From: Sphaerimonospora sp050942215
GTDB lineage: Bacteria > Actinomycetota > Actinomycetes > Streptosporangiales > Streptosporangiaceae
Assembly (NCBI RefSeq): GCF_050942215.1
Contig: NZ_CP192056.1
Span: forward strand, 186,001 to 250,000
DNA length: 64,000 nt
Reading direction: 5' to 3'
Both the position numbers and the translations under genes were made by a program. Below, piece after piece: positions 54,070 to 62,528 of the stretch; the first letter of the stretch is position 1, and the number at the start of each line of letters is the position of its first letter. The notes under the pieces are model-generated. The model saw nothing but the letters and a program-made list of their open reading frames with translations. It did no database searches and was not told the DNA's origin.

Positions 54070-55089
54070 TTGACCCAGCAGCACACCCGGATCACCGGCG
54101 TGGCCGCCCACCTGCCGAAGACCACGTTGAGCACGACCGAGCTGGAAGACCGGCTCGCCGACCGCAACCCCACCCTGGACCTGCCCCGAGGACTGATCCA
54201 CGACTACAGCGGGGTCCGGCGCCGGCACATCGCCCTCCCGCACGAGAAACCGTCCGACCTGGCGGCGCACGCCGCCCGCCGGGTCCTGGAGGACAACGAC
54301 CTGCGTGCCGCCGAGCTCGATCTGCTCATCTACGCGGGAGTGTCGTCCGACGCCGTGGAGCCGGCCACCGGGCACATGGTCGCCGCCAAGATCGGGGCCT
54401 GCTGCCCGGTGTTCGACGTACGCAACGCCTGCAACAGCGTGCTGAACGCCATCCAGGTGGCGGACGCGCTGATCTCCGGCGGCCGTCATCGGCGGGTCCT
54501 CGTCTGCTGCGGAGAGCTGCCCACCGCCGCCACGCCGTGGACCGTGGCCGACGCCGAGGAGTACGTCACCGTCGCCGCTTCCTACACCGTCTCCGATGCC
54601 GGCGCCGCGTTGCTGCTGGAGGCCGGAGCGGAACCGGGGGTGCTCGCCCACGGGTTCTCCGCGTACTCCGCCGGATGGCGGGCGGCGGTCTCCGCGGTGG
54701 ACAACCTCACCAGCGACCCGTGGGCGGATCGGCCCACCGTCGGGCCGCTCATCGTCGACTCCGCCGGGTTGGTGCGCGGCATCGAGAACATCGACAACGC
54801 CGTCTTCCACAAACCCCTCGCCGATCTCGGGCTGACCTGGGACGACTTCGCCGCCATCTGCGTGCACCAGGCATCGCTGACGGCGCTGTGGTGGTTCTGC
54901 GACCACGTGCGCATACCGCAGGGCAAGGTCGTCGTCACCATCGCCCAGCACGGCAACCTCGTCGCGGCGACGCTGCCCGTGCAACTGGCGCGGGCGGTCG
55001 GATCGGGACGGGTACGGCCCGGCGACCTGGTCGCCCTGGTCGGCCTGGCCAGCGGGGCCAGTGCCGGAATCGTCGTCGTGCGGTGGTGA
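54070..55089 (+). CDS. oleA: OleA-type thiolase (head-to-head acyl condensing enzyme)
   Basis: TTG 54070 gives 339 residues, the OleA length. The protein is a KAS III/thiolase-fold enzyme. The nucleophile is in FDVRNACNSVLNAI (near 122), and His and Asn partners appear in CVHQASLTALWW and IAQHGNLVAATLP. A VEPATG segment lies where OleA proteins carry the second-subunit glutamate that sets them apart from FabH. OleA joins two acyl thioesters by non-decarboxylative Claisen condensation to a 2-alkyl-3-keto acid. It is followed by oleC, oleD and oleB, which fixes the assignment. Confidence 0.85.
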   Translation: MTQQHTRITGVAAHLPKTTLSTTELEDRLADRNPTLDLPRGLIHDYSGVRRRHIALPHEKPSDLAAHAARRVLEDNDLRAAELDLLIYAGVSSDAVEPATGHMVAAKIGACCPVFDVRNACNSVLNAIQVADALISGGRHRRVLVCCGELPTAATPWTVADAEEYVTVAASYTVSDAGAALLLEAGAEPGVLAHGFSAYSAGWRAAVSAVDNLTSDPWADRPTVGPLIVDSAGLVRGIENIDNAVFHKPLADLGLTWDDFAAICVHQASLTALWWFCDHVRIPQGKVVVTIAQHGNLVAATLPVQLARAVGSGRVRPGDLVALVGLASGASAGIVVVRW

Positions 55090-55093
55090 TCCG

Positions 55094-56914
55094 GTGACCA
55101 CGCAGGCGACCCCGCCGAGCGACTCCGGCCCGGCCGAGCCGGTGAGCGAGCCGATCGTCCGTGCCGAGCCGGTGAGCGAATTGATCGTCCGTGCCGAGCG
55201 CTGGTTTCACGAGCAGCCCGACGTGATCGCCTGCCAGATCGGTGGCGGCACCCCGGCGGCCACCACCTACGGGGAGCTGTCGCGATCGGTGGACCGTACC
55301 GTCGCTGTTCTCGCCGAGGCCGGGATCCGCCCGGGCATGCGTACCGGCCTGCTGGTGCCGCCGGGTCCGGAGCTGGGCGCGCTGGTCGTCGCCCTGGCAC
55401 GGCTCCGTGCGGTGCCGGTGCTGGTCGATCCCGGGCTGCCGCTCAACGCGATCAAGCGCTGTCTGCGCCAGGCGGCGCCCGAGGCGTTCATCGGGATTCC
55501 CGCGGCGCAACTGGCCAGGAGGCTGCTGGGCTGGACCCCTGACGTCCGCGTGTCCGTCACGGTCTCCTCGCGGCGACCCCGCGGCTCGGCCTGGCCGCCG
55601 GGCACCGCGCCGCCAGACGGTGGATCGTCGGGGAGGGGATCGTCGGGCAGGGGGCCGTCGGGCGGGTTCGCGCGACTCCGTCGGCCCGGCGAACCGGGAC
55701 GACGGACCTCCGCCGCCGGCCCCGACGATCTGGCGCTGATCGCCTACACCTCCGGGTCGACCGGCCCGCCCAAGGGCGTACCACTGCGCCATCGGCACCT
55801 GGCCGCGCAGCTCGGCCTGCTGGGCCCGCTCGGCACGGTGGAACCGGGAACGCCCGTGCTGTCGACGTTCGCGCCGTTCGCCCTGGGTGCGGCGGCTTTC
55901 GGGGCGACCGTGGTGATCCCGGACATGGATCCGCGGCGTCCGGTGCGTGCCGACCCGGCCGCCCTGGTGGAGGACATCCGGCGATATCGCGTGGCCGGGA
56001 TGTTCGCCCCGCCCGCGCTGCTGGACCTGCTCGCGCGGCACTGCGCCGCCCATGGCCTGGTGCTGGACACGCTCGGCGACGTGGTGTCCGCCGGGGCGCC
56101 GCTGCCGATGCCGGTGATGTACCGCCTGCGCGGCTGCCTGAGTGACGACGCGCGGGTGCTGTCGGTGTACGGCGCCACGGAATGCATGCCGGTGGCCGCG
56201 ATCGAGAGCCGCTCGCTCGCCGAGCACGCGGCTGCCACCGCCGCAGGGGCGGGCACCTGCCTCGGACCGCCACTTCCGGGCACCGAGGTGCGCGTCATCT
56301 CGATCCGTGATGACCCCATCGAACGGTGGAGTGACGACCTGGTCGTGCCACCCGGAACCATCGGGGAGATCGTCGTGGCGGCCCCCACCGTCGGCGATCC
56401 CTACCTGGACGATCCGCAGGCCACCGCGCTGGCCCGGATCGGCGATGGAGATCGCGTCTGGCACCGGATGGGTGACGTCGGCAGGTTCGACGAGCGGGGG
56501 CGGCTCTGGTTCGCCGGACGTAAATCGGAACGGGTACGCACCAGCGGCGGCGACCTCTACACCGACCAGGTCGAACCCGTCTTCGCGGCCGTGCCGGGGG
56601 TCCGCCGCACCGCACTGGTCGGCGTCGGTCCCGTCGGTGCCCAGCGTGCGATCCTGGTCGTGGAGTGCGAATCGGGATCTCGGGACGACGACGCTCGCGT
56701 GACGGCCCGAATAAGGGAGCGCGTGAGGTCCCGGGTGAAGGCCCGGGTGAGGGCCGAGATTCTGGACATGGCGGCCTGTCATCCACATACCGCCGCGCTT
56801 CGGGATGTGCTGTTCCACCCCGGGTTCCCGGTCGACGCCCGGCACAACAGCAAGATCCGTCGGCACGAGCTCGCCCGGTGGGCCGCGCGACGCGTCCGGG
56901 GAGGCCGACGATGA
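55094..56914 (+). CDS. oleC: OleC-type beta-lactone synthetase (AMP-forming ligase superfamily)
   Basis: GTG 55094, 4 bp after the oleA stop, gives 606 residues. The adenylate-forming motifs are present: IAYTSGSTGPPKGVPLR (near 215), SVYGATECMPVA, MGDVGRFDERGRLWFAGRKSERV, and the late Lys in NSKIRRHEL. OleC activates a beta-hydroxy acid with ATP and closes a beta-lactone. The protein is longer than usual because of a duplicated EPVSEPIVRA-type segment at the N terminus (two 30-bp DNA units) and a Gly/Ser-rich insert (GSSGRGSSGRG) near 176-190. Confidence 0.88.
   Translation: MTTQATPPSDSGPAEPVSEPIVRAEPVSELIVRAERWFHEQPDVIACQIGGGTPAATTYGELSRSVDRTVAVLAEAGIRPGMRTGLLVPPGPELGALVVALARLRAVPVLVDPGLPLNAIKRCLRQAAPEAFIGIPAAQLARRLLGWTPDVRVSVTVSSRRPRGSAWPPGTAPPDGGSSGRGSSGRGPSGGFARLRRPGEPGRRTSAAGPDDLALIAYTSGSTGPPKGVPLRHRHLAAQLGLLGPLGTVEPGTPVLSTFAPFALGAAAFGATVVIPDMDPRRPVRADPAALVEDIRRYRVAGMFAPPALLDLLARHCAAHGLVLDTLGDVVSAGAPLPMPVMYRLRGCLSDDARVLSVYGATECMPVAAIESRSLAEHAAATAAGAGTCLGPPLPGTEVRVISIRDDPIERWSDDLVVPPGTIGEIVVAAPTVGDPYLDDPQATALARIGDGDRVWHRMGDVGRFDERGRLWFAGRKSERVRTSGGDLYTDQVEPVFAAVPGVRRTALVGVGPVGAQRAILVVECESGSRDDDARVTARIRERVRSRVKARVRAEILDMAACHPHTAALRDVLFHPGFPVDARHNSKIRRHELARWAARRVRGGRR
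55133..55192 (+). repeat. Two tandem 30-bp repeats near the oleC start
   Basis: Units 55133-55162 and 55163-55192 differ at three bases and encode AEPVSEPIVR and AEPVSELIVR. A third partial copy begins at 55193. Confidence 0.95.
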
Positions 56915-57900
56915 GGGTCCTGGTGACCGGGGGAGGCGGCTTCCTGGGAGAGGCCGTCTGCCGCCGACTGGCCGCCCGTGGTGACACCGTACGCGCACTT
57001 CAGCGTCGCCATAGCCCCGCACTCGCGGCACTCGGGGTCGTCCAGCACCTGGCCGACGTCCGCGACCGCGCGGCGGTGCTCGCCGCCGTAGCCGGATGCG
57101 AGGCGGTCGTGCACTGCGCCGCGAAGGCCGGCGTACACGGGCGGGACCGGGACTACGAGGAGACCAACGTGTCGGGAACGCGGAACGTGCTGGACGCGTG
57201 CGAGCGCCACGGGGCACGCCTGGTCCACACGTCCTCGCCGAGCGTCGTCCACGACGGGCGGGACCTGGAGGGAGTGGACGAATCCGTGCCCTACCCCCGG
57301 CGCTTCCCCGCCGCCTATCCGCGTACCAAGGCCGAGGCGGAACGGCTCGTCCTCACCGCCGCAGCGGCCGGGCGGGTGACGGCGGTCGCGCTGCGTCCGC
57401 ATCTCATCTGGGGGCCCGGCGATCCGCACTTCCTGCCCAGGCTCGTGGCGCATCGCCGCATGCTGTGGCTGCTGGGTGAGACCGACAAGACCATCGACAC
57501 CGTCTACATCGACAACGCCGCCGACGCCCACGTGCTCGCTGTCGACCGGCTGCGTCCCGGCTCGCCGCAGGCCGGCCGGGCCTACTTCATCACCCAGGGC
57601 GAGCCCTGCGGCTTCGGCGAGTGGCTCAACCTGCTGCTGCGTGCCGCCGGGCTGCCTGCGGTGACCCGCCGGGCACCGGCCGGACCGGTCCTGTCGGCGG
57701 CCCGCCTGCTGGAGCGGATGCGACGGCTGCCGTTGACACGGCACCTGCCGCCGCTGATGTTCCTGGTGGAGCAGGCCTCGACGGCGCACTGGTTCGACAT
57801 CTCCGCGGCCCGACGCGATCTCGGCTACCGGCCCCGGGTGAGCATGGCGGAAGGACTGGCCCGGCTCACCGCCCACCTGGCCGCGGAGAACACCCGGTGA
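56911..57900 (+). CDS. oleD: OleD-type NAD(P)H-dependent 2-alkyl-3-ketoacid reductase
   Basis: ATG 56911 overlaps the oleC stop (ATGA); the protein is 329 residues. It is an extended short-chain dehydrogenase of the 3-beta-hydroxysteroid dehydrogenase group. It has RVLVTGGGGFLGEAVCRRL (cofactor loop), TSSPSVVHDG (Ser) and AAYPRTKAEAERL (Tyr-x3-Lys), and LRPHLIWGPGDPHFLPRLV as in OleD. It reduces the OleA product to the beta-hydroxy acid used by OleC. It overlaps the next gene by GTGA. Confidence 0.9.
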   Translation: MRVLVTGGGGFLGEAVCRRLAARGDTVRALQRRHSPALAALGVVQHLADVRDRAAVLAAVAGCEAVVHCAAKAGVHGRDRDYEETNVSGTRNVLDACERHGARLVHTSSPSVVHDGRDLEGVDESVPYPRRFPAAYPRTKAEAERLVLTAAAAGRVTAVALRPHLIWGPGDPHFLPRLVAHRRMLWLLGETDKTIDTVYIDNAADAHVLAVDRLRPGSPQAGRAYFITQGEPCGFGEWLNLLLRAAGLPAVTRRAPAGPVLSAARLLERMRRLPLTRHLPPLMFLVEQASTAHWFDISAARRDLGYRPRVSMAEGLARLTAHLAAENTR

Positions 57901-58814
57901 GCGGGTTCCCGGACTACCCGTTCACCTCCCGCTGGTTCGTGTGCCGGGAGGGACTGCACCAGCACTACCTGGACGAAGGGACGGGACGGCCGGTGCTGTT
58001 CCTGCACGGGAACCCCTCCTGGAGTTACCTGTGGCGCCGGCCGATTCTCGCGCTGCGCGAGGAGTTCCGCTGCATCGCCCCCGACCACATCGGCATGGGC
58101 CTGTCAGACAAGCCGGGAGCCGACCGCTACCCCTACGACCTGGCCGCCCGCGTGGATGACCTGGACGCCCTGATCGAACATCTCATCACCGGCGGCGGCG
58201 CCCCCGAACGTGGCTGGACGCTCGTACTGCACGACTGGGGCGGGCCGATCGGCATGGCCTGGGCCTGCCGCCACCCCCGCCGGGTCGCCCGCCTGGTCCT
58301 GCTGAACACCGCGGCCTTTCCCAATCCGCACGGCGAACGCGTACGCCCCCTGCTGCGGCTGCCGTTCCGGGTGCTGCGCGACACCCGGCTGGGGACCCGC
58401 CTGTTCCTGCGCCACAACCTCTTCGCCCGCTGCGCCACCCGGCGTCCGCTGGGAGTCCGGCGCCGGATGCCCGCCCAGGTGCGCTCGGCGTTCCTGGCCC
58501 CCTACGACCGGCCCGAGCACCGCGTGGCCGTCCAGCGCTTCGTGCAGGACATTCCGCTGCGCCCCGGCGACCCCTCCTGGCCTCTGCTGCAGGGCATCAG
58601 CATGTCGCTGGCGCAGTTCGCCGACCGGCCCATGCTGATCGCCTGGGGACTGGGCGACCTGGTCTTCGACCGCGCCATGCTGGACGAATGGCGACGGCGT
58701 TTTCCCGCCGCCCGGACTCGCGTCTATCCCCGCGCCGGTCACTACCTGCTTGAGGACGCCCACGCCGACCTCGTCCCCGCCATCCGCTCGTTCCTGCGTA
58801 CCCCGCTCGACTGA
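57897..58814 (+). CDS. oleB: OleB-type alpha/beta hydrolase (beta-lactone decarboxylase)
   Basis: GTG 57897 overlaps the oleD stop; the protein is 305 residues. It has the haloalkane-dehalogenase-like fold seen in OleB: FLHGNPSWSYLWRRPI (oxyanion loop), the Asp nucleophile in LVLHDWGGPIGMAWA, and the catalytic His in GHYLLEDAH. OleB removes CO2 from the cis-beta-lactone to leave a cis-alkene. Its presence predicts an olefin rather than a stable beta-lactone as end product, unless it is inactive or conditional. Confidence 0.88.
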   Translation: MSGFPDYPFTSRWFVCREGLHQHYLDEGTGRPVLFLHGNPSWSYLWRRPILALREEFRCIAPDHIGMGLSDKPGADRYPYDLAARVDDLDALIEHLITGGGAPERGWTLVLHDWGGPIGMAWACRHPRRVARLVLLNTAAFPNPHGERVRPLLRLPFRVLRDTRLGTRLFLRHNLFARCATRRPLGVRRRMPAQVRSAFLAPYDRPEHRVAVQRFVQDIPLRPGDPSWPLLQGISMSLAQFADRPMLIAWGLGDLVFDRAMLDEWRRRFPAARTRVYPRAGHYLLEDAHADLVPAIRSFLRTPLD

Positions 58815-58848
58815 CATGGGCTCGTCGACGGACATCGCACGAATCTCC

Positions 58849-59682
58849 TCACCGTGCGCACAACCGGTCCAGTGCCGACTGGCTCTCATCGTCCGCGGCG
58901 CGGAAGATCACCACTCGCTGATCTGGATCCTGAAGCGGCATGAGCACTTCGAACTGCACTGTGAGCACACCGGCGACAGGATGACGCATCACCTTGTGGC
59001 CGCGGCCGTTGACCTTGATGTCCTGCTCGTCCCACAATCGCGCGAAGTCCTCGTCACGAGTGATGAATTCGGCGATGAGGCCGGTCAGCACCCGATCCTC
59101 CGGATGCGCGGCCCACGCGGCGCGCAGGTGGGTGATCCCTTCCCGTATGAGCCGTTCCCGGTCGACGTGGAACTCGCGTATCTGCGGATGCATAAGGCAC
59201 AGCCACATCGAATTGCGCTGTTCCGGCGGCAGGGTGTCGAAATCCAGCAGCAGCCTCGTCATTTCATGGTTCCAGGCCAGGATGTCGTAGCGGTGGTTTA
59301 TCAGCATGGCCGGCAGCGGCGACAGGTCGGCGACCAGCCGGGCCAGCGGCGGCGCTGCGGCGGTCGCGGCCCTGTCTGCTTTGCGGGGGCGCTGCCGGGC
59401 CAGGTCGAAGAGGTAGGCGCGTTCGACGGGGGCCAGGCGCAGCGCCCGGGCCAGCGCCTCCACCACGTCCGCTGAGGGCCGCAGCCCGCGAGCCTGTTCC
59501 AGCCGTACGATGTAGTCCACGCTGACCCCGGCCAGCTCGGCGACCTCTTCGCGGCGCAGTCCCGGGGTCCGCCGGGCCTGCCGACGCGACGGCAGACCGA
59601 GCTCGCGCGGGTCCAGCCGTTCGCGCCGGGTCCGTAGGAAAGTCGCCATCTCCTGTGTCGTGTCCACGGTGTGGGTCGTCAT
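58849..59682 (-). CDS. XRE family regulator with MmyB-like ligand domain
   Basis: ATG 59682 gives 277 residues. The N-terminal helix-turn-helix (about 12-80) has ATFLRTRRERLDPRELGLP, RRTPGLRREEVAELAGVSVD and YIVRLEQARGLRPSADV. The C-terminal half is the MmyB-like PAS-type domain (INHRYDILAWNHEMTRLLLD, HPEDRVLTGLIAEF, VAGVLTVQFEVLMPL) common in actinomycete regulators next to oxidoreductases. It is divergent from the aldo/keto reductase, its likely target, and convergent with oleB. Confidence 0.9.
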   Translation of the reverse strand: MTTHTVDTTQEMATFLRTRRERLDPRELGLPSRRQARRTPGLRREEVAELAGVSVDYIVRLEQARGLRPSADVVEALARALRLAPVERAYLFDLARQRPRKADRAATAAAPPLARLVADLSPLPAMLINHRYDILAWNHEMTRLLLDFDTLPPEQRNSMWLCLMHPQIREFHVDRERLIREGITHLRAAWAAHPEDRVLTGLIAEFITRDEDFARLWDEQDIKVNGRGHKVMRHPVAGVLTVQFEVLMPLQDPDQRVVIFRAADDESQSALDRLCAR

Positions 59683-59800
59683 GTTCGGTCCCAACAGCCG
59701 GGGTAGGACCGGCGTTCCCAGGAAACTCCTTCGCTTTCCCCCGTCTCGCGGCGGTTACAGCCTTGTTCTCGACGACGGATCACGAACGTGGGAGGACACG

Positions 59801-60865
59801 ATGTCGCTCACCCTCGACACCTACCGGCTGCTGGGCCGCTCCGGGCTGCGGGTCTCACCGCTGGCGCTGGGCGCGGCGACCTTCGGCACCGATTGGGGCT
59901 GGGGAGCCGAGCATGCCGAGGCACGCAAGCTGTTCGATACCTATGTCGAGCGAGGCGGCAACTTCATCGACACCGCCAACACCTACACCAATGGCAGCTC
60001 CGAGCGGCTGCTGGGCGAATTCACCCGCGGCAGGCGCGAGAGCCTGGTGCTGGCGACGAAGTACACGACGCTGCGCCGACCCGGCGACCCCAATTCCGGG
60101 GGCGGCAACCGCAAGAGCCTGTTCACTTCGGTGGAAGCGAGTCTGCGCCGGCTCGATACGGACTACATCGATCTGCTCTACCTGCACGTGTGGGATTTCA
60201 CGACACCGGTCGAGGAGATCCTCCGCGGCATGGACGACCTGGTCCGGCAGGGCAAGATCTTGTACGTTGCGATGTCCAACGCCCCGGCCTGGCAGGTGTC
60301 GCGCATGCAGGCGATCGCCGATCTGCGTGGCTGGGCCCCGCTGGTCGCGCTGCAGATCGAATACAACCTGATCGAGCGTACCGGGGAACGTGACCTGATC
60401 CCCATGGCACGGGAAATGGGGCTGGATGTGATCCCCTATTCACCCCTGGCCGGCGGGGTGCTCACCGGCAAGTACAGCCGCGACGACCTGACCGCGGCGA
60501 ACATCGCAGCCGACGACGGCACCCGCAAGAGCTTCAACTCCAACCTGGGCCTTCTCACCGAGCGCAACCTCGCCATCGCCGATGCCGTGCAGGAGGTCGC
60601 CGCGGAGACGGGTCGCACACCCGCCCAGGTCGGGCTGGCCTGGACCCTGCGGAATCCGGGCGTGACGGCACCGATCATCGGCGCCCGCACCCACGCGCAG
60701 CTGGAGGACAATCTGGGCGCCCTGGAGGTCGACTTCACCACCTCCCAACTGGCCCGGCTCGACGAGGCCAGCGCGTTCGAACTCGGCTATCCGCACGCCA
60801 TGCTCGCCAGTGATCACGTCCGCAGTGTGACCTCGGGCGACCTGAGGATCGAAACCCGCCGATGA
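59801..60865 (+). CDS. Aldo/keto reductase
   Basis: ATG 59801 (GGGAGGACACG upstream) gives 354 residues. It is a TIM-barrel AKR with RLLGRSGLRVSPLALGAATFG, the catalytic Asp and Tyr in FIDTANTYTNGSSERLLGE, Lys in ESLVLATKYTT, His in DLLYLHVWDF, and PYSPLAGGVLTGKY and APIIGARTHAQLEDNL in the cofactor region. It reduces an unknown carbonyl with NADPH. It is controlled in all likelihood by the divergent XRE regulator. Confidence 0.93.
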   Translation: MSLTLDTYRLLGRSGLRVSPLALGAATFGTDWGWGAEHAEARKLFDTYVERGGNFIDTANTYTNGSSERLLGEFTRGRRESLVLATKYTTLRRPGDPNSGGGNRKSLFTSVEASLRRLDTDYIDLLYLHVWDFTTPVEEILRGMDDLVRQGKILYVAMSNAPAWQVSRMQAIADLRGWAPLVALQIEYNLIERTGERDLIPMAREMGLDVIPYSPLAGGVLTGKYSRDDLTAANIAADDGTRKSFNSNLGLLTERNLAIADAVQEVAAETGRTPAQVGLAWTLRNPGVTAPIIGARTHAQLEDNLGALEVDFTTSQLARLDEASAFELGYPHAMLASDHVRSVTSGDLRIETRR

Positions 60866-60876
60866 TGCCCGATGCA

Positions 60877-60910
60877 GCCCCGAGGACGACGCAACCGCCG
60901 CGCTCGGGGC
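60877..60910. terminator. Inverted repeat after the aldo/keto reductase
   Basis: GCCCCGAG (60877-60884) and CTCGGGGC (60903-60910) are exact 8-bp inverted repeats with an 18-base loop, shortly after the stop codon. Confidence 0.45.
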
Positions 60911-60930
60911 GATCACCGGCAGGTCCCCAC

Positions 60931-61021
60931 CGCCTCAAGCGCCACCGGGCCGCGGCCGCGGGATACGACGGGCTCGCCGTACGCTACGTACGAGGCGACC
61001 GTGCCGGTCGCGGTCCTGTGA
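60931..61021 (+). pseudogene. Relic of an IS5-type transposase C terminus, frameshifted
   Basis: The frame reads RLKRHRAAAAGYDGLAVRY and then, after a duplicated TACG at 60982-60989 that shifts frame, YEATVPVAVL and stop. Together these match the common C-terminal ending of IS5-family DDE transposases (RLKxHRxxATRYDKLAVRYEATVxVAxI). Only about 30 codons survive. No terminal repeats were recognised. Confidence 0.6.
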
Positions 61022-61042
61022 CCGGCACTTTCGCGGCAGACC

Positions 61043-61822
61043 CTAGTGCCCCGGGGAGGCCGGTGACTGTTCGTGCGGCAGCAGATATCGCCAGGAGAGC
61101 ACGAAGACCGTTCCCGAGCCGGTCCTGAAGAGCGGCCGGTCGTGTTCCTGCCCGGCGGGAACCGCCTTGATGATCGCCTTGGCCGCCGCCCCCTCGACGT
61201 CCTTCTGCCAGACCGGGTCCACCACGCCGGAAGGCTCCGGAACGCCCTCGGGCCACGGCGATGGCCTGCCCTCCGCCGACGCGACCCCTTCGGCGACCAC
61301 CCTGACGCGGGCGGCGGCATAGTCGGTGCCCTCAGCGGCGGCCCGGGCCCCGAGTCCGTCCATCAGCTTCTCCGCGTCCACCAACTGCTTCGGATAGAAG
61401 TCCGCGAGCTGTTCCAAGGCCGGGACCCGGACCTCCAGCATCTTTCCGTCCTTCCCACGTACGGCGAGGACGGTGTCCGGCACGTCCGTCACCAAAGGTG
61501 CGCCCGGCTTCGGCTCCACTGTCGGGGGTTGCCCGCTCAGGTACTTCTCCATCAGCGCGACCACCTCGTCCGCCTCGTCATCGGTGAGCGTCATCCGCCT
61601 GCTCGCGTCGACGATCACCAGGCCGTCGCCGTACAGCACCACCTTCGGCGGACGCAGCGCGTTCGTGGTCGCGGTCACGAACCCGCCTTCCGCGCCCCAC
61701 AAGGCGGCCGGCTTCGCCGGCCCGTCGTCGGCCACGGCCGTCGACGTGCCCCGTTCCACTCCTCCACAGGCTGCGGCGGTCAGTGCCGTCACCGCCACGA
61801 GCAGGAACATTCGCAGTCTCAT
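61043..61822 (-). CDS. Secreted lipoprotein of unknown function
   Basis: The 259-residue protein has a signal peptide ending in the lipobox TAAAC (Cys 19). The mature part has VVLYGDGLVIVDASRRMTLT, then LTDDEADEVVALMEKYL, and ends in VFVLSWRYLLPHE. The pattern of a short beta-rich region followed by a helical one recurs in actinomycete lipoproteins of unknown role. It is upstream of nothing obvious and lies just after the response regulator gene on the same strand, with a 46-bp gap, so it may be read from the same transcript. Confidence 0.82.
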   Translation of the reverse strand: MRLRMFLLVAVTALTAAACGGVERGTSTAVADDGPAKPAALWGAEGGFVTATTNALRPPKVVLYGDGLVIVDASRRMTLTDDEADEVVALMEKYLSGQPPTVEPKPGAPLVTDVPDTVLAVRGKDGKMLEVRVPALEQLADFYPKQLVDAEKLMDGLGARAAAEGTDYAAARVRVVAEGVASAEGRPSPWPEGVPEPSGVVDPVWQKDVEGAAAKAIIKAVPAGQEHDRPLFRTGSGTVFVLSWRYLLPHEQSPASPGH

Positions 61823-61868
61823 GCCTCCACCACGTAAGCACCCTCGCCCCGGTTCATCCTCGCGCGGC

Positions 61869-62528
61869 TCAGGTCACCAGACCCCTGCGGTAGGCGTAGA
61901 CCACGGCCTGTACGCGGTCACGCAGGTCGAGCTTGGTGAGAATGCGTGAGACGTACGTCTTCACGGTTTCCTGGCTGATCACCAATGCCGCGGCGATCTC
62001 GCTGTTGGACAGGCCGTCGGCGATGAGGCGCAGCACCTCCAGTTCGCGCGGCGTCAGCGGGACGTCGTCCGGCGTGCCCTCGGCGGGACGGATCCGCGCC
62101 GCGTACCTGCCGACGAGCTGCCGTGTCACCTCCGGTGCCAGCAGGGCGGCACCCGTCGCGACGGTGCGGATGCCGTGCAGGAGTTGCGCCGGTGGGGCGT
62201 CCTTGAGCAGGAATCCACTCGCCCCCGCACGCAGCGCCTCGTACACGTACTCGTCCAGGTTGAACGTCGTCACCACGAGCACCTTGACCGGATGCGTCAC
62301 CCCGGCGCCGGCGAGCAGGCGAGTCGCCTCGATGCCGTCGAGCACCGGCATCCGTACGTCCATCACCACCACGTCCGGGTTCAGCCGGCGGGCGAGGTCG
62401 ACCGCGCTGCGGCCGTCCCCGCACTCGCCCACCACCTCCAGGTCGGGCTGCGCGCCGACGATCGTCGCGAACCCGGTGCGGATCAGCGCCTGGTCGTCGC
62501 AGATCACGACCCGGATCGGTCCGTTCAC
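61869..62528 (-). CDS. NarL/FixJ family response regulator
   Basis: GTG 62528 overlaps the kinase stop (GTGA); the protein is 219 residues. The receiver domain has the acidic pair in VVICDDQALIR, the phospho-accepting Asp in VVVMDVRMPVLDG (near 54), and the Lys in FLLKD. The LuxR-type helix-turn-helix is LTPRELEVLRLIADGLSN to SQETVKTYVSRIL. It is the partner of the kinase encoded just upstream. Its targets are unknown but may include the upstream CPBP protease gene. Confidence 0.94.
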   Translation of the reverse strand: MNGPIRVVICDDQALIRTGFATIVGAQPDLEVVGECGDGRSAVDLARRLNPDVVVMDVRMPVLDGIEATRLLAGAGVTHPVKVLVVTTFNLDEYVYEALRAGASGFLLKDAPPAQLLHGIRTVATGAALLAPEVTRQLVGRYAARIRPAEGTPDDVPLTPRELEVLRLIADGLSNSEIAAALVISQETVKTYVSRILTKLDLRDRVQAVVYAYRRGLVT

